From contig JBEVXH010000004.1 of NCBI GenBank assembly GCA_040506195.1, positions 434,001 through 498,000 of the forward strand: a DNA stretch of 64,000 nt, in the 5' to 3' direction. How positions within the stretch are numbered: the stretch's first letter is position 1; each line of letters starts with the position of its first letter. This document shows positions 17,958 through 27,230 of this stretch, in pieces. The stretch is from Thiodiazotropha sp040506195 (lineage in GTDB: Bacteria; Pseudomonadota; Gammaproteobacteria; Chromatiales; Chromatiaceae). The position numbers and the translations under genes are program-made. The notes below the pieces were generated by a model. It was not told where the DNA came from. It was given only the letters and a program-made list of their open reading frames with translations, and ran no database searches.

Positions 17958-18140
17958 GCCCAGGCCGGTATCCGGACTTACAGACTGGTTTCATATGATG
18001 TCGCGCCTTCCCATGGTCTTGAACCACAGTGGCCTGTTGCGGCATCTCGTCTGTTTACCGTTGCGGGGGCAGTGCAGGCATCTCACCTGCTTCCCGTTTA
18101 CCCCGGCTTGCGCCGGGCACCTGAGGCAGGCGACAAAACT
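17958..18140 (-). promoter_or_regulatory. Cobalamin riboswitch controlling btuBFCD
   Basis: Read on the minus strand, the element has the usual order: GGTGCCC, a hairpin, AAACGGGAAGCAGGTG, ATGCCTGCACTGCCCCCGCA, ACGGTAAAC, the B12-box core GCCACTGTG, GGGAAGGCGC and finally AAGTCCGGATACCGGCC. All core parts of the aptamer are present and intact. It lies 5' of btuB. Cobalamin binding is known to switch off such operons. Confidence 0.95.
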
Positions 18141-18186
18141 ACAGCGATGATAGGGTGGGGTCAAGTAGCAGTACCCTTGGGATAGG

Positions 18187-18830
18187 GCGTTCTCGCGATA
18201 TTGACCATTCACTCTAGCGAGAAGCGGCCATAATTTCTTAGGATCCCTTCAGCCGACAGATACATTTGCATAACCCGTCAATCCCTGATCATGCCCTCAC
18301 AAACCGAGCCATGAGCTATGTAGGATTTCCTTGTGCATTGACCCTGATTTGGAACTCTACAAGGCCGAGGAGGATGACGATTAAGCCTTGATAGCAAGCA
18401 CCCGATGGTTGATTCGTGGATCGTACCGACACCTCTGGATTTTGAGGTGCGAAATGAAATGGCTGGCACAGCAGCATCAGCCTCTGAGTGTCGCGATGCC
18501 GGCAAGTAAGGTGGGGGATCGTTCTTCTGGTAGAAAAACAATAACCATTCACAGGCTCAAATCCCGAGTCACCTGCTTCGCTACTGTCGCCCAATGACCG
18601 AAACTGAACTCCAACGCCTGCCACCTGCCTCTGCGCCGTTTCGGATAAATCTATTCAGCGATCAAGGCATGCTTGACAGCATCCTCACGATCGCGTAGTT
18701 GTTTAACATCCACTACCAACAACCCTATTCGCAGTATGGATTGTGGTATTGAAAACAGCGCCGAGGGAGGGTAGTAATTATTTTAGCCCCGCCTTTGGAC
18801 GCTTCTTTGATAACTACCATACATCATACA
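18187..18830. other. Intergenic region downstream of the riboswitch repeat, no gene supported
   Basis: About 640 bases. Short frames exist on both strands (for example a 34-codon plus-strand frame from ATG 18595) but none has a convincing family match or context. The last part should hold the promoter of the lipoprotein gene at 18831. Confidence 0.45.
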
Positions 18831-21098
18831 ATGCCTAATATTTACAATATCCTAACGCTACTGATTTCGTTTTTTATACTGGTGGGTTGCAATGATTCCA
18901 AGCGCGAGCAAAATGCTTCTGCCACAACGATATCGGGCCGATTGATCGGCAACGTTGTTTCAGATGTATCATCCACCGCCTGCCCCAGTGCTGCAGTAAA
19001 GGTTTTGGTTTTGCGCGAGGGCGAAACTGTTTCACAAGCCAGCATTACACAGGAATGTGATTTTGAAGTTGATATTCCGGCAGAGACTCCAGTCTCTCTC
19101 AGATTCGTAGATGCTTCAGGAAGCGATCTTGGCGTACTTATCTATGGTAATCCTCGTGTCAGTCAGGGGGAAAGGCTGGAGGAGTTCATCGACCAATTCC
19201 AACTACCATTGGGCGCAAATGAAGAAATCGGCAACATCCTTCTGCTGCCGAACCATGCTATAGCGCTTCTCCAACGAAACCCATTGCTTTATCAAGACAG
19301 TGATGGTGATGGTGTGGCGGATGCAATGGATGCTGATTTCAAAGTATTTGGATTGATCTCTAATCGAGATGTTGATAATGACGGCATCGAGAATGAGAGT
19401 GATAACTGCCCTTATGAATCTAATCCAAGCCAGGAAGATACTAACCAGGATGGCAAGGGTGACGCTTGCTCCATTACGCCGGATATGCCGCTATACGGCC
19501 AATTGACTTTGAGCCTGGTCAAGAAATTGGCCACACAGGAAGAAGTCCAGGCAATCATTGATGACCCCACACTTCTGGATTCAACCCTTTTAGGGGTATC
19601 TGAAGATGATCCCAATACCATTGTATTTGGACCCATACCACAAGGGGGCAACTGGGTTATCACACAGAATCAGAAGATTATGATCGACCCTGATGGTTAT
19701 TTTACCCTAGACCCAATAACAGATCCCGGCGCCGGGCTTGCGGTTGTCGTGAGGGAACCAACGGATGATAAGCCATTGTTTACCTTTCCGCTGCATAAAT
19801 TGAGCACGGATCCCTTGAACCCAACGGTGATCGACATCAAGGGCGCCTTCCCAAGACCATGTGGCATGGATGGCGATGTTTGCCATAATCCAGATACTGG
19901 TGAAAAAAGAGATGCATTACACCAAGCAAAGCTTGTAAATACCGATTTGCCCCCGATAATGCCGAATGAAGAGCAAGGTGATGAGGGCGTCTCTGGAAAT
20001 TGCAAAGAGGATTACAATACGTACCCCTGTTGCTTGGACTACGACGGCCCCCTGGCGGGCCCCGATGCTGAACCACAAACCGATTCAGTGACGGAGGTCC
20101 AAGTCTACCTGGGCTCCACCTGCCATGAATCCGTCCTGCACAACTGCTGCACAAATGAGAGGGGAGACTTCGCCTATCGTGCTGTAGAGATCTTAAGGTT
20201 GTTCTCTGATTCAATCGATGAGTTGTATGAGCCAATCGGGTGTCATGACAATCATAAAAAAAGGAACTGCCAATGGATTGACTATGACACCGACCAACGA
20301 GGCCTTTATCTATCCGCCACGTCGCCAAGCATTATTCAGCGTTCCGCGCGATACCAAGAGAATACCCGCCCACAAACAGGTTCACTATATATCGAAAATA
20401 TCGTTGTAGCCTGCGGAGAAGAGAAAACACTTTACCTATACAACAATACGTGCAGAAACGAAACGGTCCTCCACTTTGAACGTAATATCGGCGGCGCTGC
20501 AAAACTCAACGCCGACGGTGTTGAAAATGAGAGGGAAATTCCCGCAAACGAGCGCGCCAATCCGTTGGTTGTACGACATTACAAAGATGGTGTAGACAGT
20601 TTTATCTTTCAACGATCCATAACCTACACAGCGCCATCGGAGGCAGGCTCGGCCGATGCCATTTCAGTACAGGCTGGAGGCATTCATCGACGTGTCAATA
20701 TCGAAGTGGTGTGTGAAGACACGGTTATAGAGGATCCCCCGCCAGAAGAGGAAGAGGAAGTCACGGAACCGCCACCGGCAACTTCCCCTGAAATTGGTGT
20801 CCCTGAACAGACGGCGTTCCTTTTCGATCACTACATCGGTGAGTCGCCCTGTCCCCAGGAGATTGGCCAGCTCAATATCGGCAATAGCGGGGACGGCACT
20901 TTGACCTGGAGGATTGAGAATACTATCCCATGGCTGGATGTGGCGCCAACAAGTGGCATTGCTCCATCCACCGTATCACTTCGATTCAATTGCAATGTGA
21001 GTGGGCCTGGCAATCTCAGCGGGAGCTTTACTATAGAATCGGATAACGCTACAAACAGTCCGGTATCAATTCCCGTAGGCGGGACGGTTCACCAATGA
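18831..21098 (+). CDS. Large lipoprotein with thrombospondin type 3 calcium repeats and a BACON-like C-terminal domain
   Basis: 755 residues from ATG 18831; a TTG at 18795 is in frame but would precede the signal. Lipobox ILVGC with Cys near residue 20. Around residues 160-215 run type 3 thrombospondin-like repeats (DSDGDGVADAMD, DVDNDGIENESDNCPYE, DTNQDGKGDAC), known calcium-binding acidic loops. A middle region holds many cysteines, then a proline/glutamate spacer (DPPPEEEEEVTEPPPA) and a final beta domain with WRIENTIPWLDVAPTSG and FNCNVSG, which resembles BACON or choice-of-anchor domains. Surface lipoprotein of unknown role. It lies between two direct copies of the cobalamin riboswitch segment, and on the opposite strand to btuB. 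Confidence 0.85.
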   Translation: MPNIYNILTLLISFFILVGCNDSKREQNASATTISGRLIGNVVSDVSSTACPSAAVKVLVLREGETVSQASITQECDFEVDIPAETPVSLRFVDASGSDLGVLIYGNPRVSQGERLEEFIDQFQLPLGANEEIGNILLLPNHAIALLQRNPLLYQDSDGDGVADAMDADFKVFGLISNRDVDNDGIENESDNCPYESNPSQEDTNQDGKGDACSITPDMPLYGQLTLSLVKKLATQEEVQAIIDDPTLLDSTLLGVSEDDPNTIVFGPIPQGGNWVITQNQKIMIDPDGYFTLDPITDPGAGLAVVVREPTDDKPLFTFPLHKLSTDPLNPTVIDIKGAFPRPCGMDGDVCHNPDTGEKRDALHQAKLVNTDLPPIMPNEEQGDEGVSGNCKEDYNTYPCCLDYDGPLAGPDAEPQTDSVTEVQVYLGSTCHESVLHNCCTNERGDFAYRAVEILRLFSDSIDELYEPIGCHDNHKKRNCQWIDYDTDQRGLYLSATSPSIIQRSARYQENTRPQTGSLYIENIVVACGEEKTLYLYNNTCRNETVLHFERNIGGAAKLNADGVENEREIPANERANPLVVRHYKDGVDSFIFQRSITYTAPSEAGSADAISVQAGGIHRRVNIEVVCEDTVIEDPPPEEEEEVTEPPPATSPEIGVPEQTAFLFDHYIGESPCPQEIGQLNIGNSGDGTLTWRIENTIPWLDVAPTSGIAPSTVSLRFNCNVSGPGNLSGSFTIESDNATNSPVSIPVGGTVHQ

Positions 21099-21282
21099 AA
21101 AGAGGTAGATGAGTCGGATGGGTGTTGTGATTGACTACCTGCCAGGATTGCGACCAAGCTGCTTTTCTCTAACTTGTTCTTAGCGGCTGTTGGAAAAAAG
21201 AAATTTTATGGCGACCTGTGTGGTGACCGGTCCATGATCACTGCTTGAAGCATGTCGTTCTCCATGCCTATGCTTAGCCGGA

Positions 21283-21470
21283 TATCGCGCCTTCCCTTGG
21301 TTCGAATCCACAGTGGCCTGTTGCGGCATCTCGTCTGTTTACCGTTACGGGGACAGTGCAGGCGTCTCGCCTGCTTCCCGTTTAGCCCGGCTTGCGCCGG
21401 GCACCTGAGGCAGGCGACAAACTACAGCGATGATAGGGTGGGATCAAGTAGCAGCACCCTTGGGGTAGGA
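21283..21470 (-). repeat. Second, truncated copy of the cobalamin riboswitch segment
   Basis: On the minus strand it repeats GGTGCCCGGCGCAAGCCGGG, AAACGGGAAGCAGGCG, CCTGCACTGTCCCCG, ACGGTAAAC, GCCACTGTG and GGGAAGGCGCGAT, closely matching 17998-18186 including about 45 bases of non-riboswitch flank. The terminal AAGTCCGGATACCGGCC part is missing and no minus-strand gene follows, so it is probably a non-functional duplicate. It is a direct repeat of the btuB leader, about 3.3 kb away. Confidence 0.88.
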
Positions 21471-22217
21471 TGTCTGAAGCATGCTCGAGACAGGGAGCTC
21501 CCAGGATAATCCCGGATCGGGCGCACCGGTTTTTCGCGCCAGGACGGCGATACTCAGATTGATGGGTACCAGGTGTATTCCCGACGTTGTGTGGTCGCGG
21601 GACAGGGAGAGGATTCTTCCCGGTGTGCCCTCCTCGCACTCCACTATCTCGAAGCCTGTTTTCTCATTCAACAGGGTCTTGAAGGTTTCCTGAGAAAAGC
21701 GCCAGAAGTCCCAGGGCAATTCATGCGGCGGCCTGACCGGGTGTGTGGAGATATAGAGCAATCCCCCGGTTTTAAGTACCTTGTTGATCTCGATGACCGC
21801 CTGCCACGGCATTGCCAGATGTTCGAACACCGATACCGAAAACACGGCGTCGTAGTACTCGCCGGGAAGAAGCGACGAGAGTGTGTGGACGTCTCCGGCC
21901 ACATCGACGTTTTCGCCCGGATGGATATCCATTCCCGTATAGTTGACGGTTGGACCGAAAACCTCGCGCCAAACCACACCGGTCACGTTTCTGGAACCGA
22001 TCTCAAGCAACGTCGCCTGCTCCATATCGTTGACCGATTCAATGAAGCGGCTGAAAACCCGGTAGAAGGAATCTGTGTTGATTTTTTTCTTAAAGGGGAT
22101 CAGCAGCCAGCTGAAGCCCGTGAGCAGTGCGGTTGTCATCAGGTAGATGAGAAAGTTTGCAATACCGTTTTCGCGAATATACCGAGGGACTTTTTTTATA
22201 TGATTTAGCAGTTTCAC
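21444..22217 (-). CDS. Class I SAM-dependent methyltransferase (type 11 family)
   Basis: 257 residues if GTG 22217 (VKLLNHIKKVPRYI) is the start; ATG 22352 would add 45 residues that look non-coding and overlap the divergent promoter region. A hydrophobic stretch FLIYLMTTALLTGFSWLLIPF near residue 30 may anchor it. The methyltransferase fold follows: motif I region TLLEIGSRNV, TGMDIHPGENVDVAGDVH, DAVFSVSVFEHLAMPWQAV and a KTGGLLYIS strand. Substrate unknown; similar proteins act near glycan or lipid genes, but none is adjacent. Its last eight or so codons (SYPKGAAT) lie inside the riboswitch-flank duplicate, so the C-terminus has been replaced or extended by that repeat. Confidence 0.75.
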   Translation of the reverse strand: MKLLNHIKKVPRYIRENGIANFLIYLMTTALLTGFSWLLIPFKKKINTDSFYRVFSRFIESVNDMEQATLLEIGSRNVTGVVWREVFGPTVNYTGMDIHPGENVDVAGDVHTLSSLLPGEYYDAVFSVSVFEHLAMPWQAVIEINKVLKTGGLLYISTHPVRPPHELPWDFWRFSQETFKTLLNEKTGFEIVECEEGTPGRILSLSRDHTTSGIHLVPINLSIAVLARKTGAPDPGLSWELPVSSMLQTSYPKGAAT

Positions 22218-22436
22218 GCTGACGCCAATCCCTGAAATAGGCTGTGGTGCGATTTGCTTTTTCGCCCCAACGCTGGTGTATTCGGAGTGCAGATTGTTGA
22301 GAGGGAAAGCGATGTGGTGTTGAAATCCCTTCGAGTGGCCGACTCCGTTCAATTCGTTTTATTATACACCTTTCCGGCACTCGACCCGAATAGCCTTGCA
22401 ACCCGATTCATCCCGAACATTGATATTCCTGGTATC

Positions 22437-23054
22437 GTGATTATCTATCTCCATGGACTCAACAGTGCCGGCAGTTCCGGCAAGGCAGCGGTGTTGAGGG
22501 CATCGCTTCCCGGCATACAGGTCATCAGCCCGACCTATCCTGCCCATACCGCGGCGAAAGCTGTCGAATCGCTGACTCAAACCCTGCGGCCTCTGATGGA
22601 GGATGAGAATAATGCTGACGAACCCTCGGTCATGGTGGGGAGCTCCATGGGAGGATTCTACGGCGCCTGGCTGGCGCAACGGCTGCAGATTCACCACCTG
22701 GTGATGATCAATCCCGCCCTACAGCCCTGGCAACTGCTGCAACAGGTGATAGGCTGGCAGTACAACCAGGCCCTGGATGAGCATTACTATCTCTCATCGG
22801 AGATGGTGGCCGACACACGGCGATATGCGGTGGAAGCAAGCCCCGAAGGTGTGCCGACGACCCTGCTGCTCGACAAGGGGGATGAACTGATCGATTACCG
22901 TATCGCCGAGGGGGTCTATCAGGGGATCGGTGACATTCACTGTTTCGAGGGGGGGAGCCACACCTTCGACCACATGGAGGAGGCGGTGGCGATCATCGCT
23001 GGGATTCATCGCTCGCTGGAAGAGATTAAAAAATCCGCGAATGAACGCGAATGA
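22437..23054 (+). CDS. YqiA-type alpha/beta-fold esterase
   Basis: 205 residues from GTG 22437 (MIIYLHGLNSAGSS); the frame is open further upstream but that part lacks family similarity. YqiA features: IIYLHGLNSAG at the N-terminus, the nucleophile elbow VGSSMGGFYGAWLA near residue 70, the conserved NPALQPW, an acidic residue in LLLDKGDELIDY and the catalytic His in GGSHTFDHM near residue 180. Cytosolic esterase acting on short acyl esters; in many gammaproteobacteria it sits by cpdA or parE, which are not here. The final KSANERE is encoded by a dispersed GAATGAACGC repeat. Confidence 0.82.
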   Translation: MIIYLHGLNSAGSSGKAAVLRASLPGIQVISPTYPAHTAAKAVESLTQTLRPLMEDENNADEPSVMVGSSMGGFYGAWLAQRLQIHHLVMINPALQPWQLLQQVIGWQYNQALDEHYYLSSEMVADTRRYAVEASPEGVPTTLLLDKGDELIDYRIAEGVYQGIGDIHCFEGGSHTFDHMEEAVAIIAGIHRSLEEIKKSANERE

Positions 23055-23204
23055 ACGCAAATGTTTTATCTATCGTTCCCACGCGGGAGCATGGGAACTA
23101 GCAATCTGGAGGTAGGGTGCGGCTTGCCGCACCAATACACTGGCGTATCCGGATGGTTTAACTACATGACATCGTGTTTATTCGTGTTCATTCGCGGACT
23201 GGAA
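23034..23204. repeat. Dispersed repeats between yqiA and topA
   Basis: Two inverted copies of a short repeat, tccgcgaatgaacgcgaat at 23034 and its complement (ttcattcgcggact) ending at 23200, flank a REP-like hairpin at about 23075-23096 and a GGTGCGGCTTGCCGCACC hairpin at 23115-23132. Other copies of the short repeat occur at 35465 and 46018. Confidence 0.7.
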
Positions 23205-25484
23205 TCAACCCTCTTCGACAGGTTCGCTGAATGAGCAGTCCTTTTGCGGGCAGACCTTCTCTGTCCCCTTGCGCTTGGTGGTTTTGATGGTCAGCACCGG
23301 CCAGCCGCAGTTGGGGCAGGGTTCGGCGACCGGTTCATTCCAGACAGCGTAGTCGCAATCCGGGTAGGTGGAACAGGAGTAGAAGATCTTGCCGCGCCGG
23401 GATTTTCGCTTCAACAGCGTGCCTTTGCTGCACTTGGGGCAGGTAACGCTAGTATCCTCCGGCTTCTCCAGCGGTTCGATATAGCGGCATTTCGGATAGT
23501 TGGAGCAGCCGATGAATTTGCCGTAACGGCCGCGCTTGATGACCAGTTCAGCGCTGCATTCAGGGCAGCTGCGCCCTTCCACGATCTCCGGCTCTTCCTT
23601 TTCGCTGGTGTCCGCGTTCAGGTCACGAGTGTAGTCGCAGGTGGGGTAGTTGGTGCAGCCGATGAAGCGGCCGTGCCGGCCGAGGCGAATGGAGAGCGGT
23701 GAGCCGCAGCTGGGACAGGCCTCATCCAGGGCCTCATGGGTGACATCGCTACGTTTCACATTCTCCTGGGTGTGATCGATCTGCTCCTTGAACGGCCCCC
23801 AGAATTTGCTCAACAGCGGTATCCAATCCTCTTCACCGCGGGAGACGGCATCGAGTTCATCCTCCAGATTGGCGGTGAAGCCGTAGTCCACGTAGCGGGT
23901 AAAGTAGTCGGTGAGGAATCTGTTCACCACACGGCCCACATCGGTGGGCTTGAAGCGTTTCTTCTCCAGCACCACATACTCCCGATCCTGCAGGGTGGAG
24001 ATGATGGAGGCGTAGGTCGAGGGGCGGCCGATGCCGTACTCCTCAAGGGCCTTCACCAGGCTCGCCTCGCTGTAGCGGGGCGGCGGCTCGGTAAAGTGCT
24101 GCTCGGGGCGGATCGCCTTCAGGGGCAGCGTCTCCCCCTCCTTCAGCGGCGGCAACAGTTTTTCATCGCTGTCGCTCTTGGCGCCGTCATCGAGCCCTTC
24201 CTGATAGACCGTGATGAAGCCGGGTTTGGCGATCACCGAGCCGTTGGCGCGGAAGATATTGCCCTCGCCGCACTGCAGATCGGCGGCCACCGTGTGGATG
24301 GTGGCGTGAATCATCTGACAGGCGACCGACCTTTTCCAGATCAGTTCATAGAGTCTGGCCTGATCCTTGGTCAGGTGACTTTTGATCTCTTCCGGTATGC
24401 GCATTACCGAGGTGGGGCGGACCGCTTCATGGGCCTCCTGGGCATTCTTGGACTTGGTCTTGAAGTGGCGTACCGAGGGGGGCAGCTGATCGTTGCCATA
24501 GCGCTTGCCGATCAGCTCCCGGATCTCAGCCAGGGCCTCGTCCGCCAGGTGAACAGAGTCGGTACGCATGTAGGTGATCAGGCCGACAGTGCCCTGGCCG
24601 ACATCCACCCCCTCATAGAGCTGCTGCGCGGTGCGCATGGTGCGTTGCGTGGTGAAACCCAGCTTGCGCGCCGCCTCCTGTTGCAGAGTGGAGGTGGTAA
24701 AGGGTGGGGCGGGATTGCGTTTGCGCTGTTTCTTCTCGACCTTGTCCACCAGCAGGCCGCCGCTGCCTGCCTGCAACAGCTGTTTTTCGGCAGCCTTGGC
24801 GCTGAGTTCATCGGTAATGCTGAACTTCTCCAGCTTTTCACCCCGGTAGTGGGTGAGGCGTGCGGAGAAACCCTGTTTCTCTTTTTCGGTGTCCGCTTCT
24901 ATGGTCCAGAACTCTTCCGCCTTGAAGGCCTCGATCTCATGCTCCCTTTCCACGATCATACGCAGGGCCGGACTCTGTACGCGGCCTGCCGAGAGGCCTC
25001 TGCGAACCTTTTTCCATAACAGGGGCGAGAGGTTGAAACCCACCAGGTAGTCAAGCGCCCTGCGCGCCTGCTGAGCGTCGACCAGCTCATGGGAAAGCTC
25101 ACGGGGGTTGGATATGGCGTCATTCACCGCTTTTTTGGTGATTTCGTTGAACACGACCCGGTAGACCGGCTTGTCCTTGAGCTTGCCGCGCTGCTTGAGC
25201 AGCTCGGAAAGGTGCCAGGAGATGGCCTCGCCTTCGCGGTCGGGGTCGGTCGCCAGGTAGAGGGCTTCAGATTTCTTCAGAGCCTTTGTGATGGCCTGGA
25301 CATGGCGGTCGTTACGCTCGATCACCTGGTATTTCATGGCAAAACCCTTGTCGGGATCGACCGCGCCCTCTTTGGGTATCAGGTCCCTCACATGGCCGTA
25401 GGAGGCCATTACCTCGAAGTTTCCACCGAGGTACTTTTTGATGGTTTTTGCCTTTGCCGGCGATTCAACAATAACCAGATTCAT
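23205..25484 (-). CDS. topA: DNA topoisomerase I (type IA)
   Basis: 759 residues from ATG 25484 (MNLVIVESPAKAKTIKKYLG); the frame continues 17 codons upstream without a good start. TOPRIM domain with VIVESPAKA and DPDREGEAISWHL, catalytic Tyr in GLITYMRTDSV near residue 310, and YGIGRPSTYASI in the core. The C-terminus carries four zinc-finger units: CPSCG...C, CPECS...C, CPKCS...C and CPNCG...C, the last with widely spaced cysteines. It relaxes negative supercoils behind RNA polymerase. The gene order topA-smg-dprA is typical for gammaproteobacteria, although here the direction is smg to topA on the minus strand. Confidence 0.97.
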   Translation of the reverse strand: MNLVIVESPAKAKTIKKYLGGNFEVMASYGHVRDLIPKEGAVDPDKGFAMKYQVIERNDRHVQAITKALKKSEALYLATDPDREGEAISWHLSELLKQRGKLKDKPVYRVVFNEITKKAVNDAISNPRELSHELVDAQQARRALDYLVGFNLSPLLWKKVRRGLSAGRVQSPALRMIVEREHEIEAFKAEEFWTIEADTEKEKQGFSARLTHYRGEKLEKFSITDELSAKAAEKQLLQAGSGGLLVDKVEKKQRKRNPAPPFTTSTLQQEAARKLGFTTQRTMRTAQQLYEGVDVGQGTVGLITYMRTDSVHLADEALAEIRELIGKRYGNDQLPPSVRHFKTKSKNAQEAHEAVRPTSVMRIPEEIKSHLTKDQARLYELIWKRSVACQMIHATIHTVAADLQCGEGNIFRANGSVIAKPGFITVYQEGLDDGAKSDSDEKLLPPLKEGETLPLKAIRPEQHFTEPPPRYSEASLVKALEEYGIGRPSTYASIISTLQDREYVVLEKKRFKPTDVGRVVNRFLTDYFTRYVDYGFTANLEDELDAVSRGEEDWIPLLSKFWGPFKEQIDHTQENVKRSDVTHEALDEACPSCGSPLSIRLGRHGRFIGCTNYPTCDYTRDLNADTSEKEEPEIVEGRSCPECSAELVIKRGRYGKFIGCSNYPKCRYIEPLEKPEDTSVTCPKCSKGTLLKRKSRRGKIFYSCSTYPDCDYAVWNEPVAEPCPNCGWPVLTIKTTKRKGTEKVCPQKDCSFSEPVEEG

Positions 25485-25569
25485 CTCTGTTTGGGTCGTT
25501 TCAAGGGAAAAACGCGGGACAGTGAACCGTCCCACGCAAAAGAAATCAAGTGTTTTATGTCAGCAGTGG

Positions 25570-26046
25570 TTAATGCAGGAACATAGGGACTTCGTTATAG
25601 ACCATGTCTTCCATGCGCGCGAAGGCTGCTTCCTGTCCAGGCTGATTCATCAATACCAGTAGAATAATCCATTTCAACTCCTCTTCCGTAATGATGGCGG
25701 TATCGAGCGCCAGGGCCCGGTCGATAACGAGCTCACGGGCATTTACCGTCAGTATGTCGTTCTGCTCCAGAAACAGCAGCAAACCACGGGAATCCACGTC
25801 CAGGCGGGCGGTCTCCTCTGCCGTGAAGACCCTCAGGGAGTGAGATTGGTTGGTATCACCATGCTGAGACTGATCGTTGTTGGCGAGTTCGTCCAGCCAA
25901 TCGAAGGCCTTGTCGATCTCGCTTGCGGGAAAGCCGGCTTGAATCAATTCGTCACGAAGTTCGTGTTGATCCGATGGTGGGGCCTGTTCACCATCCATAT
26001 AGTTTTCATAAAGGTAGATCAGAATGTCGACCACGTTTTCGTTCAT
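25570..26046 (-). CDS. smg: Smg family protein (DUF494)
   Basis: 158 residues from ATG 26046 (MNENVVDILIYLYENYM); a GTG at 26058 is in frame and overlaps the dprA stop. The N-terminal signature MNENVVDILIYLYENYMD and the C-terminal block ELKWIILLVLMNQPGQE, ending in MEDMVYNE, are those of Smg, a conserved helical protein found beside dprA. The exact role is unsettled, though it is linked genetically with dprA. It lies between dprA and topA in one minus-strand operon. Cytosolic, no signal peptide. Confidence 0.92.
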   Translation of the reverse strand: MNENVVDILIYLYENYMDGEQAPPSDQHELRDELIQAGFPASEIDKAFDWLDELANNDQSQHGDTNQSHSLRVFTAEETARLDVDSRGLLLFLEQNDILTVNARELVIDRALALDTAIITEEELKWIILLVLMNQPGQEAAFARMEDMVYNEVPMFLH

Positions 26047-26054
26047 ATGCTCTC

Positions 26055-27203
26055 TCACCCGATGTGGCGGGATGTCAGTCTGTCTGTACGGCAGTAGTAG
26101 CCGCCGGGAGCCGATGATACATGACCTTCAAGCTCGAGCAACAGCAGCATGGACGAAACTGCCTCCGCGGTCAAACCCGTACGGGTGATTAATTCGTCAA
26201 CCGACACCGGATCATAGCCCAGCGCCTGCACCAGGCGCTGGTAGTCGGCATCCCGTTGTATGATATCAGAACCCTCTGCAGGTGTTTCGGCATCTGTGGG
26301 GTTTTCAAGCATTGCGAACAGGGCGCCCAGTTCCTCGACGATGTCCTGGGCAGACTCCACCAGCTTGGCCCCCTGTCTGATCAGGGCATGGCAGCCACGG
26401 GCCTGGGGATTGTGAATGGAGCCCGGAATGGCAAACACCTCTCGCCCCTGTTCTGATGAAAGTCTTGCGGTAATCAGTGATCCGCTCTGCAGTGCGGCCT
26501 CGACAACCAGGGTGCCGAGCGCCAGGCCGCTGATGATCCGGTTGCGCCGCGGGAAGTTTTCCGCCCTGGCCGGGGTGCCGGGTGGAAACTCGGTGATCAG
26601 GAGTGCCTGATCGGCAATCTGATGGGCGAGACGCTTATGACTGCCTGGATAGATCCGGTCCGCTCCCGTTCCCATCACGGCAATGGTCGAGCCGCTCTTG
26701 AGTGCGCCGCCGTGAGCTGCACCGTCGATACCCTGGGCCAGGCCGCTGGTGATACAGAAGCCGGTAGCGGCCAGGCTTCGGGCGAACTCGTGGGCATTCT
26801 CGAGTCCGGTGGCGGTCGGATTACGGCTGCCGACGATAGCCAGTTGAGGCTGGTGCAGCAGCTGTTTGTCTCCGATCAGAAAGAGCAGGGGGGGCGGTGC
26901 GTCGATCTGTCGCAGCAGGGTCGGATAGTCCTTGTCATTGAAGGTGAGGAGTTGATGATTCGGCTCCGACAACCACTCCAGGGAGGCTTTTACCCGGCTG
27001 CGGTCTTGTGTCAACAGGGCGTCGATGGCCGGATTCGGTATGCCGAGCTCGGCAAGTTCAGTACGCGAGGCGCTCAGGATGGATTGCGGTTCGCCGAAGC
27101 GGTTCAGCAGGCGCTGAAAGTAACGGCTGCCGATTCCGGAGGCGAGGCCGACGAGCAGCCAGGCCTCCGGGTCTTGTGGAGATGTGCCGGTTGTACCATC
27201 CAT
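26055..27203 (-). CDS. dprA: DNA-processing protein DprA
   Basis: 382 residues. Rossmann-like core: LAIVGSRNPTATGLENA, ITSGLAQGIDGAAHGGAL, VMGTGADRIYPGSHK, the FPRRNRIISGLA block, and the GREVFAIPGS-ARGCHALIRQGA block. An N-terminal SAM-like helical part precedes and a C-terminal winged helix (DELITRTGLTAEAVSSMLLLLELEGHV) follows. DprA protects incoming single-stranded DNA and loads RecA, which implies at least latent competence. Stop and smg GTG overlap slightly. The LysM gene is 27 bases upstream in the same direction, so the two are likely co-transcribed. Confidence 0.95.
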   Translation of the reverse strand: MDGTTGTSPQDPEAWLLVGLASGIGSRYFQRLLNRFGEPQSILSASRTELAELGIPNPAIDALLTQDRSRVKASLEWLSEPNHQLLTFNDKDYPTLLRQIDAPPPLLFLIGDKQLLHQPQLAIVGSRNPTATGLENAHEFARSLAATGFCITSGLAQGIDGAAHGGALKSGSTIAVMGTGADRIYPGSHKRLAHQIADQALLITEFPPGTPARAENFPRRNRIISGLALGTLVVEAALQSGSLITARLSSEQGREVFAIPGSIHNPQARGCHALIRQGAKLVESAQDIVEELGALFAMLENPTDAETPAEGSDIIQRDADYQRLVQALGYDPVSVDELITRTGLTAEAVSSMLLLLELEGHVSSAPGGYYCRTDRLTSRHIG

Positions 27204-27230
27204 GCTACGCGGCTTGTTCAGATCGATTTT

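Noticed and set aside
18278..18624. Minus-strand frames of 87 and 102 codons between the riboswitch and the lipoprotein gene
   Set aside because: They overlap in different phases, lack ribosome sites and match no family known to me; kept only as a possible remnant.
21298..21309. GGTTCGAATCC, like the T-arm of a tRNA
   Set aside because: It lies in the B12-box region of the duplicated riboswitch and has no acceptor stem or anticodon arm around it.
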